From: an uncultured Pirellulaceae bacterium
Lineage (GTDB): Bacteria; Planctomycetota; Planctomycetia; Pirellulales; Pirellulaceae
Direction: 5' to 3'
NCBI GenBank assembly: GCA_947258905.1
Contig: CAMYKF010000019.1
Location: 1 to 7,249, forward strand
Length of the DNA: 7,249 nt
Shown here: positions 1 through 5,353 of the stretch, one piece after another
Position numbering within the stretch: the first letter of the stretch is position 1
How the letters are laid out: each line of letters begins with the position of its first letter
Notes under the pieces: model-generated
The model's database searches: none
Seen by the model: only the letters and a program-made list of their open reading frames with translations
What the model was told of the DNA's origin: nothing
Program-made: the position numbers and the translations under genes

Positions 1-336
1 ACCACGGAAACCGATGTCTCCTGGTGGTAGGCCGGCGTTTTGAATCTGGCTGGCGTGAAAGCCACCGATGTATTTGGGATAAAGGGCGCGATCGTAGGGC
101 CGAGGCGTAAAACGCCAGCTGCCATCCCGTTCCACGTCGTGCGTGAAGTCCGGGGTGGCGTAGAACAGGTTGTGGAACAAGCCGCGGACACGTGGACGCG
201 CCGGGCGCTGATGTTGTGCACCCTGACACTGGCAATTGGGACAAGCATTGCCGTGCGATTGGGCCTGAACGTCGGATTGCAATGCCACGCAAGTGATGGC
301 GGCAAACAACAGGGTAATGGGCAGGCGACTCGTCAT
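1..336 (-). CDS. Small exported protein of unknown function, partial (C-terminus off the left edge)
   Basis: The frame is open from an ATG at 336 to the window edge (112 codons), so the end of the gene is missing. I do not recognise a named family. Residues 1-25 look like a Sec signal peptide: a short Arg-containing N-terminus, a hydrophobic core (ITLLFAAITCVAL), and a likely cut after VQA. A CPNCQCQG cluster at residues 32-39 holds three cysteines and could bind metal or form disulfides. The mature part is rich in aromatic residues and Arg/Pro, and ends at the edge in LPPGDIGFRG. A purine-rich AAGGAAGGA (351-359, complement) lies 14 bases upstream, which is long for a Shine-Dalgarno. No other in-frame start exists before a stop at 436-438. 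The antisense strand is also open here, but it lacks the signal peptide and looks like a shadow. I am fairly sure the gene is real; its function is unknown. Confidence 0.72.
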   Translation of the reverse strand, partial: MTSRLPITLLFAAITCVALQSDVQAQSHGNACPNCQCQGAQHQRPARPRVRGLFHNLFYATPDFTHDVERDGSWRFTPRPYDRALYPKYIGGFHASQIQNAGLPPGDIGFRG

Positions 337-430
337 GTTGTACTTGCCGATCCTTCCTTGGAAAGCATGGTTGAGAGCAGTATGCCGATGGGAATAGGCA
401 CCATTTGCGAGTGTCGCGATATGCGGGCTC

Positions 431-444
431 GTCCACTAGCGGAC
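431..444. repeat. Imperfect CTAG-centred palindrome
   Basis: GTCCACTAGCGGAC has 4-base arms (GTCC/GGAC) and a central CTAG, with one mismatched pair between them. It lies about 95 bases upstream of the ATG of the leftward exported protein. It could be a regulator site or one copy of a short dispersed palindrome. One copy alone cannot decide this. Confidence 0.3.
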
Positions 445-806
445 GCATCGGGCTCCAATGAACCTGCTCGTGGTATCGATCTGGCGAGGCCCGTTGGTGC
501 AGAAAGAACGCAAGCGACCGGTTGTTGCGACCGTTTGCAAGACGCGGATCACGCCGAATATGCGAGATCAATTTCCCGGGGATTCCAGACCAGCCGCCCG
601 CGGACCATCAAGCATGTTAATTTGTGCGGGATAATCGTGCACGAAACGGCCAATGTAAAAGTCCGGTCGGTTGGCACAATCCGGTTGTAACGATAATAAC
701 TCTGCAATGCCTTGCCCGCTTCGCTGCAATCGAGTTGCCCGGCGTCGTCGCCCGCCGCATTGTGGCGAGGCTGCCATGGATATCCAGAGCTACCTTGATC
801 CGCTGT

Positions 807-826
807 GGACATTATATAGTGTGTCC
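807..826. promoter_or_regulatory. Inverted repeat GGACA-N10-TGTCC with AT-rich core; candidate operator or minus-strand -10
   Basis: The 5-base arms (807-811 and 822-826) are perfect complements around a 10-base AT-rich spacer. This is the usual geometry of a site for a dimeric regulator. The complement also reads TATAAT at 816-811, a perfect -10 hexamer for leftward transcription, but I find no matching -35 at 16-18 bases. The repeat ends 38 bases before the -35 of the DUF3302 promoter, so a bound protein could act on that promoter. This is inference from geometry only. Confidence 0.3.
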
Positions 827-864
827 GAGGGCCGGTGATGAGGCCGCCCGTGTAGCAACGAAAT

Positions 865-894
865 TTGACAACGCGAATGACACACCCCTATAGT
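865..894 (+). promoter_or_regulatory. Sigma-70-type promoter of the DUF3302-HlyD operon
   Basis: A perfect -35 hexamer TTGACA (865-870) is followed after 18 bases by TATAGT (889-894), which is one base off the consensus -10. Transcription would start near 901, giving a leader of roughly 40 bases before the GTG start at 940. It is the best promoter match in the window. It also shows that the in-frame TTG at 865 and ATG at 877 lie inside the promoter and cannot be the translation start for this transcript. Confidence 0.7.
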
Positions 895-926
895 GAGGCA
901 CTCGCGTTTTTTTGGGGTCGTTTGGT

Positions 927-932
927 AAAGGA
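927..932 (+). promoter_or_regulatory. Shine-Dalgarno AAAGGA that fixes the GTG start at 940
   Basis: AAAGGA sits 7 bases before the in-frame GTG at 940-942, which is ideal spacing. The upstream in-frame starts at 865 and 877 have no such sequence and overlap the promoter. This therefore decides the start of the DUF3302 protein. Confidence 0.65.
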
Positions 933-939
933 ACTTTGC

Positions 940-1293
940 GTGTACGACGCACTTACTTACTTCGCCTGGGCCGTCATGGCCATCCTGTTTTTGGCGGTGG
1001 TGGTATTAATTGTCTGGCTCGGTTCTTTGCCGGGCAAAATCGCCCGCCAACGCAACCATCCGCAGGCGGACGCCATTAACGCGGCCAGCTGGATTGGACT
1101 GGCCCTGGCAGGTGCGGGCTGGCCCATTGCCTTTGTGTGGGCCTTTCTCCGCTCCGCGCCGATTGGTTACGGCGATTCTGCCGATACAGCGCCAGCCGCC
1201 GCCCCAGGGTCCAACCAACAGGGCGAGATTGCACGATTGCAAAAACGAATCGGTGAACTCGAAGCTGAACTCAAAAAGCGAGATAACGAATAG
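940..1293 (+). CDS. DUF3302 inner-membrane protein, YiaW/YibI family
   Basis: This protein of 117 residues has the DUF3302 layout known from E. coli YiaW and YibI, which are of similar length. A first membrane helix spans about residues 8-28. The conserved loop ARQRNHPQADAI (35-46) closely resembles the E. coli YiaW segment AKKRNHPHADAI. A second helix spans about 50-71 and contains GWPIAFVWAF. After a low-complexity Ala/Pro linker, a short C-terminal coiled coil (about 95-116, IARLQKRIGELEAELKK) probably mediates partner binding. The GTG start was chosen from its Shine-Dalgarno and the upstream promoter. It is the first gene of an operon with an HlyD-type adaptor three bases downstream, the same order as yiaW-yiaV. 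Its biochemical role is not known; I infer that it is an inner-membrane partner of the adaptor. The family call is strong from remembered sequence similarity. Confidence 0.9.
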   Translation: MYDALTYFAWAVMAILFLAVVVLIVWLGSLPGKIARQRNHPQADAINAASWIGLALAGAGWPIAFVWAFLRSAPIGYGDSADTAPAAAPGSNQQGEIARLQKRIGELEAELKKRDNE

Positions 1294-1296
1294 CAC

Positions 1297-2421
1297 ATGA
1301 TTGCCTTGACCACCATCATCTACGTGGGCCTGATCCTTGTGTTTTACAAGGTTCTGAAGATCAAGCCGAATCCACGCAATGTGGCAGCCTGTGTCGTAAT
1401 CGGGGTCGGCGTGATCGGAGCGATCGTGGTTTTGTGGCAGTTTTCTGCGCCGCCTTCCAGCACGCTGGTCGTGTCGCGGTTCACGGTCCAGCTTGTCCCG
1501 CAGGTCAAGGGACCGATCACCAAAATCCATGCCGATCCCAACGTGCCTTTGAAGAGGGGCGTCGACAAACTCTTCGAAATTCAGCCCGACCTGTATCAAC
1601 TGGCGGTGGATCAATTGACGGCTTCGCTAAACGGGGCCAAAAACACCGTTGCACAATCCGAGGCCGCCGTGCGAGCTGCGCAGGCGGGAATTGACAAGGC
1701 CAATGCCAATCTCAACGCTGCCCAGGCCGAACTGGAAGTCGCTGAAGAGACGGCGAAAATAAATCCGGACGCGATCAGCCGGCTTACCGTCACGCAGCTG
1801 AATGAGAAATTCAATGCCGCTGAGGCGGCCGTGGCACAGGCGACCGCCGGGCTGGAACAGTCCCAAGCCGGTTTGGCAGCCGCTCAGGATACCGTGCAAA
1901 GCCTGGAGGCCCAATTGGCCACGGCCCAGTTCAATCTGGACCAGTGCGTGGTCTATGCTCCGGCGGATGGCTTTGTGACCAACTGGGTCGCGACCGAAGG
2001 GATGATGGCAGTGAACATGCCATTTGCGCCGGTAGGGACTTTTGTGGATACCACCCGATATCTGCTCTTCGCCAGCTTTCCGCAAAACATCGTGCGTTAT
2101 GTAAAGCCCGGTGATCCGATAGAAATAGCGCTAAAATCCCGCCCCGGCGAAGTATTCACCGGCAAGGTCAATGCCATCGTTGAGGCGACTGGCGAGGGCC
2201 AGTTTACCCCGTCGGGACAGCTGGTTTCGGCGGCCGACTTGGGTTCCAGCGGCATGATCGCCGTCCGATTTGATCTGGACGATGAAGAAGTTGCCCGATC
2301 GGTGGCGCTGGGGACCGCCGGCAATGTGGTGATCTACACCGATCGCGGCAAGCCCTTCCAGGTGATCAGCAAGGTGGTCATTCGCATGAACGCGTGGACG
2401 TACTATTTGTTGCCGTTTTAG
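1297..2421 (+). CDS. HlyD-family membrane fusion (periplasmic adaptor) protein, YiaV/YibH type
   Basis: This 374-residue adaptor should link the inner membrane to an outer membrane channel. Two N-terminal hydrophobic segments (about 2-20 and 28-48) match the double-anchor N-terminus of E. coli YiaV, unlike the single anchor of classic HlyD. A first lipoyl half-motif lies at about 65-100 (VPQVKGPITKI ... LFEIQPDLY). An Ala/Gln-rich alpha-hairpin coiled coil runs about 101-215, with its turn near 155-165. The second lipoyl half is at about 216-238 (VVYAPADGFVTNW). A beta-barrel part follows at about 250-350, including VKPGDPIEIALKSRPGEVFTGKV. The C-terminus VISKVVIRMNAWTYYL resembles the YiaV ending. 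The ATG lies three bases after the DUF3302 stop, so translation is probably coupled. Substrate unknown. A NodT-type channel is encoded convergently next door and is a plausible partner. No pump gene is seen. Confidence 0.92.
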   Translation: MIALTTIIYVGLILVFYKVLKIKPNPRNVAACVVIGVGVIGAIVVLWQFSAPPSSTLVVSRFTVQLVPQVKGPITKIHADPNVPLKRGVDKLFEIQPDLYQLAVDQLTASLNGAKNTVAQSEAAVRAAQAGIDKANANLNAAQAELEVAEETAKINPDAISRLTVTQLNEKFNAAEAAVAQATAGLEQSQAGLAAAQDTVQSLEAQLATAQFNLDQCVVYAPADGFVTNWVATEGMMAVNMPFAPVGTFVDTTRYLLFASFPQNIVRYVKPGDPIEIALKSRPGEVFTGKVNAIVEATGEGQFTPSGQLVSAADLGSSGMIAVRFDLDDEEVARSVALGTAGNVVIYTDRGKPFQVISKVVIRMNAWTYYLLPF

Positions 2422-2433
2422 TGAGGTTGACCT

Positions 2434-2578
2434 ACCTTCTCCCTTTGGGAGAAGGTGCCCGCAGGGCGGATGAGGGCCGGCGTTAATTTCTCAATAGCCG
2501 TTTTTTCGATAGTGTTTAGGCCCTCACCCGGCTGGTCTTTTTCCACAAGCCCAACCACCCTCTCCCCGAGGGAGAGGG
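2434..2578. repeat. REP-like palindromic element between convergent genes; possible bidirectional terminator
   Basis: Three nested pairings fill the gap between the HlyD-type and NodT-type stops. A perfect 10-base stem ACCTTCTCCC/GGGAGAAGGT with a TTT loop lies at 2434-2456. A perfect 9-base stem CCCTCTCCC/GGGAGAGGG with a CGA loop lies at 2558-2578. The flanks between them pair as TGAGGGCC (2471-2478) with GGCCCTCA (2519-2526). A small GCCC/GGGC stem sits at 2457-2467. The two outer hairpins resemble each other, and together they form a mirror-like unit as in REP/BIME sequences. Elements of this CCCTCTCCC...GGGAGAGGG type are, from general knowledge, dispersed in many genomes. The hairpins could end transcripts from both sides, although neither is followed by a clean T-run. 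Confidence 0.75.
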
Positions 2579-2583
2579 GCCGT

Positions 2584-4173
2584 CTAGTTGCCCGACGGGG
2601 CGACTGCCGCGTCGTCGACATTCGCAGGAGGTTCCGCCGGGGCTTCTTCGATCAGTCCATCAGAAGGTTCATCCACAAACGCGACCGGCGCGGCCTGCAA
2701 ACCGCCAAAGCAACGGCTTTCCCAACCACCACCGAGTGCCCGGTAGATCTGGATCAGATTGAATACTTCGTTGGCCTGGCTGAGTACGAGGCCCTCCTGC
2801 TGCGCAAATTGAACTGCCTGAAGGGTGAAAACGCGGTTGAAGTCGATCGCGCCGGTGCGATACAGCGTCACGCCAATTTCCGCAGCCTCGTCCGCCTCGG
2901 CAACTGCATCGGCCAATCTGGCCGATTGTTCCAGCGATTTAAGAAAGCCAATGATGCTGTTCTCGGTTTCCTGCTGGGCTTCCAGCACTGTTTGTTGATA
3001 GTTGTAAACGCTTTCTTCAAACAGGTGTCGCTCCCTGCGCACGTTGTTGAAAATCCGGCCGTAATTAAAGATGTTCCAGGTTAGTGAGGGGCCAATCAGG
3101 CCGAAGATACTTGAACTGTCGAACAGGTTGGTGGAACTTTCCGATTGCCACTCAATGGTTCCGATCAGCGAAATCCTCGGGTAAAGATCGGATTCGGCAA
3201 TTCCGATATTTTCGCTTTGGGCAGCCATTAGGCGTTCGGCAACGCGGACATCGGGCCGTCGGCGCAAAAGATCAGCGGGGATGCCGACCTGCACGTCGGG
3301 CGAAACGGTGGGCACCGGTGCATCGGGCCATTCAGACACGAGATCACGCGGTGGAATTCCCAGTAATACGCACAGGCGGTTGTTGGCCTCACGTAATTGT
3401 GCCTCCAGCAACGGAATCACAGACGCGGTATTGGCGACGTTGCTGGCAGCCTGATTAACGTCCAGCTTGTTGGTTTGCTGGGCCTGAAACCGTGCCTCGG
3501 CGATTTCCAGACTGCCTTCCTGCGTTGCCAGGTTCTGTCGCGCCAGCCGGAGTCGTTCCTGCACCAGGCGGATCTCGACATAGGTCGCCGCCACGCTGGA
3601 GACGAGGATCACGGTCACGTCATCGTAACTGGCGATCGAAGCATCCAGTGCGGCGTCGGCAGAAGCCACGCTGCGACGAAAACGACCCCAGAAATCCAGT
3701 TCCCAGGCAGCACCAAGTCCGGCACCGTAAAAATCAAAGTTTCCAACGGGCGAAGGTACCGCAACGTTTTCGCTGGTTTGCAGACGCTGGTAATCGGCCG
3801 TCGCCTGCTGAACCTGCGGGAAGAGATTGCCCGCCGCAATGTTACGAATGGCCTGCGCCTGCTGAATTCGCGTCCCGGCCTGCCGCAGCGTCAGGTTTTG
3901 CTGCAGCGTCTCCTCGACGAGACTGTTCAAAAGCGGGTCATTCAACTGGTACCACCATGTGGCAATATCCGGATACTCAGCCGACAGTCTGGGATCGGTT
4001 TGCATATCTATCCACTCAACCTCCAGCGAGGCCCCCGGGCGACAATATTCGGGGCCTACCTTGAAGCAGTTGTTTTTCCACTGTTCCAGGGAAGTAGTGC
4101 AACCGGCCAACAGCGAAATCGCGATGGCGGAAAACAACAATCGGGCCACCGAGTGGGGAGTTAGAATCTTCAT
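2584..4173 (-). CDS. Outer membrane factor lipoprotein, NodT/TolC family (RND-type efflux outer membrane channel)
   Basis: This 529-residue protein forms the outer membrane exit duct of a tripartite export system. The signal peptide ends in the lipobox SLLAGC, with the lipid-bearing Cys at residue 25. The mature N-terminus has KVGPEYCRP (38-46) and then WWYQLNDPLLNSLVEETLQQN (73-93), the family's opening signature. Two OEP repeats follow: about 83-270 (with AAWELDFWGRFRR, 155-167) and about 295-480 (with the DLLRRRPDVRVAERLMAAQSENIGIAES block, 301-328, and GPSLTWNIFNYGRIFNNV, 361-378). After the last helix there is a 35-residue tail rich in Pro, Ala and acidic residues, which is longer than usual. 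ATG 4173 is preferred over the in-frame GTG at 4200 because it gives a normal lipoprotein signal peptide; only a weak GGACG lies upstream. The gene converges on the DUF3302-HlyD operon and may supply its channel. Family call is secure, partner is inferred. Confidence 0.95.
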   Translation of the reverse strand: MKILTPHSVARLLFSAIAISLLAGCTTSLEQWKNNCFKVGPEYCRPGASLEVEWIDMQTDPRLSAEYPDIATWWYQLNDPLLNSLVEETLQQNLTLRQAGTRIQQAQAIRNIAAGNLFPQVQQATADYQRLQTSENVAVPSPVGNFDFYGAGLGAAWELDFWGRFRRSVASADAALDASIASYDDVTVILVSSVAATYVEIRLVQERLRLARQNLATQEGSLEIAEARFQAQQTNKLDVNQAASNVANTASVIPLLEAQLREANNRLCVLLGIPPRDLVSEWPDAPVPTVSPDVQVGIPADLLRRRPDVRVAERLMAAQSENIGIAESDLYPRISLIGTIEWQSESSTNLFDSSSIFGLIGPSLTWNIFNYGRIFNNVRRERHLFEESVYNYQQTVLEAQQETENSIIGFLKSLEQSARLADAVAEADEAAEIGVTLYRTGAIDFNRVFTLQAVQFAQQEGLVLSQANEVFNLIQIYRALGGGWESRCFGGLQAAPVAFVDEPSDGLIEEAPAEPPANVDDAAVAPSGN

Positions 4174-4574
4174 GTTTCGTCCAGCTGGTTCAATGAACAC
4201 AATCCGTTATTGTCTTCATTTCGGAATAACCAGCGCTTCGAATATCGCAAAACCGCTGCAGGACCACCGGTTGCCGGTGTGCGAGACCAGTTGTGCCGAT
4301 TGCTCCGGTTGTCGGACCTCCAGGTACAATTTGCATATTCCGCAAAAGTTGCCAGGAAACGACGGGCCCGCGCCACCATGCTCGCAGACGCGTCGACCTG
4401 CATGATCCCCCCAGACGGACTTGTCAGAACGCGGGACTTGCCGGAATAGACGGTTTTGATGGATCGACTAAAGCATCCGATTGCAAATCCCTGAAAAGGT
4501 TTAATGTCCCGCAATGAGCGCAATCGGAATTGCTGCCAATAAACGGATTATGTCTTCAGGGAGGAAGCAAGGTA
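4174..4574. other. Divergent intergenic region between the outer membrane factor and PEP-CTERM genes
   Basis: About 400 bases between two start codons pointing away from each other, so promoters for both genes should lie here. I find no hexamer pair close to the sigma-70 consensus at normal spacing in either direction. A minus-strand frame at 4523-4170 (117 codons) stays open, but its composition (many Arg, Ser and Asn, no domain signature) suggests chance. No hairpin, tandem repeat or RNA gene stands out. Confidence 0.5.
4559..4565 (+). promoter_or_regulatory. Shine-Dalgarno GGGAGGA that fixes the GTG start at 4575
   Basis: GGGAGGA ends 9 bases before the in-frame GTG at 4575-4577. The longer in-frame option, a TTG at 4530, would put 15 extra residues ahead of the signal peptide and has no comparable ribosome binding site. 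Confidence 0.65.
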
Positions 4575-5297
4575 GTGAGATTCATACTGTCGCAAACAGC
4601 ACTTCTGGTCACATGTATAGTGTCGGTGACCACGCAGGCGGATATTGTGGTCACTGCCTCGTCGGCCCATGTAAGCGCATTCGCCCAGGTGGGTAATGAA
4701 TCCTCGTCCTATTTCGACACCCAAACCGGTTTGGATTTCGAAGCCTTTGCACAGGCCGGGGTTGGCGCACATGCTTCGGGACTTGCTGTTGCTGAATCGG
4801 TATTTCAGTCCGAGATTTACCCCCAATACAACGTGTTGGGATTTTCCGGATACCTGATATCGGAAAACGTGTTTACCGACATCCCCGGCGATGAGAATGC
4901 CACCAGCATTGCAAACGGTTTCTTTGAAGCCCGGTTTGACACCACGGATCTGACAACCGGGTCTCTCAATCTGGTATTTGAAGGAATAACACCAACGGAA
5001 CGACTGCTTCAAATTGTGGATTCGGATGGTTCCATGGTTTTTGAGTCGTCTGCCAACGAGTTTTCCAGGGACATCCTGTTCGATCCTGACAGCTACACAT
5101 TAAAGTTTTTATGGGACCGGGAAACGCAAGGCTATTACGATCCGTCATTCGCAAGCCAGGTTTTTCTTACCCTTGAATTTGACAATGCCCAGGTAATGAC
5201 CGACTCTTCCAGCGTCCCCGAGCCGACCGGGTTATTGAGTTGTTTTCTGCTGGCCTCAGTCGGCCTGTGGTGGCGTTGGCCCCGGTCCCGCGGCTAG
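4575..5297 (+). CDS. PEP-CTERM sorting-domain protein, exported, function unknown
   Basis: The 240-residue product begins with a signal peptide (about 1-22, hydrophobic core ILSQTALLVTCIVSV, likely cut after TQA). It ends in a PEP-CTERM tail: VPEP at 214-217, a short hydrophobic helix (GLLSCFLLASVGLWW, 219-233) and a basic end (RWPRSRG). Proteins with this tail are processed by an exosortase at the inner membrane and delivered to the surface or exopolysaccharide layer; no exosortase gene lies in this window. The mature body is acidic, rich in Ser, Phe and Asp, and predicted mostly beta. The near-repeat SAFAQVG (34-40) and EAFAQAG (56-62) is visible in its N-terminal part. I recognise no catalytic motif. 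A GTG start with a strong Shine-Dalgarno was chosen. It converges on the kinase gene with a 56-base gap; no operon partner is seen. Confidence 0.88.
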   Translation: MRFILSQTALLVTCIVSVTTQADIVVTASSAHVSAFAQVGNESSSYFDTQTGLDFEAFAQAGVGAHASGLAVAESVFQSEIYPQYNVLGFSGYLISENVFTDIPGDENATSIANGFFEARFDTTDLTTGSLNLVFEGITPTERLLQIVDSDGSMVFESSANEFSRDILFDPDSYTLKFLWDRETQGYYDPSFASQVFLTLEFDNAQVMTDSSSVPEPTGLLSCFLLASVGLWWRWPRSRG

Positions 5298-5305
5298 CTA
5301 GTGCC

Positions 5306-5333
5306 GTCGCCTCGGGTTGTCGAGAACTGCGAC
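5306..5333. terminator. Candidate bidirectional terminator hairpin between convergent genes
   Basis: GTCGC (5306-5310) and CTCG (5311-5314) pair with CGAG (5321-5324) and GCGAC (5329-5333), leaving a 6-base loop and a 4-base bulge (AACT). It lies in the 56-base gap between the PEP-CTERM stop and the kinase stop. There is no T-run on either side, so intrinsic termination is uncertain. Confidence 0.35.
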
Positions 5334-5353
5334 ATGCGGATCAGGGGGCACGA

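Larger units (their letters stand above)
337..864. other. Stretch without a secure gene; possible small minus-strand ORFs or gene remnant
   Basis: This stretch separates the leftward small exported protein from the rightward DUF3302 operon. Two overlapping minus-strand frames are open: 812-549 (87 codons) and 777-568 (69 codons). The first half of the longer frame (NAAGDDAGQLDCSEAG) and the second half of the shorter one (NRPDFYIGRFVHDYPAQIN) each read more like protein than the rest of their frames. This could mean one frameshifted or decayed gene, or chance. Neither frame has a convincing Shine-Dalgarno, and I recognise no family. The stretch also holds a near-palindrome around CTAG (431-444) and an inverted repeat with an AT-rich core (807-826). 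I see no RNA gene. Confidence 0.4.

Noticed and set aside
40..690. Plus-strand open frame of 216 codons at the left end
   Set aside because: It lies antisense to the exported protein, whose signal peptide and codon pattern are convincing. The plus-strand product has no domain, no membrane logic and no ribosome binding site.
1006..1614. Minus-strand open frame of 202 codons over the DUF3302-HlyD junction
   Set aside because: It is antisense to two recognised genes. Its product is rich in Arg, His and Asp, as expected of the shadow of a GC-rich coding strand.
2434..2578. Reading the stem-loop region as a CRISPR fragment or a structured RNA gene
   Set aside because: The repeats are inverted, not direct and regularly spaced. 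The position between two convergent stops fits a REP-like element or terminator better.
3397..4164. Plus-strand open frame of 255 codons inside the outer membrane factor gene
   Set aside because: The minus strand encodes a clear NodT-family protein over the whole stretch. The plus-strand product shows no family signature.
4481..4505. TTGCAA followed by TTTAAT as a promoter of the PEP-CTERM gene
   Set aside because: The spacer is only 13 bases, too short for a sigma-70 promoter, and no better pairing was found nearby.
4170..4523. Minus-strand open frame of 117 codons upstream of the outer membrane factor
   Set aside because: It overlaps the channel gene start by only 4 bases, which is tempting as coupling. 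However, the composition is not protein-like, no Shine-Dalgarno or domain is seen, and it fills exactly the expected divergent promoter region.
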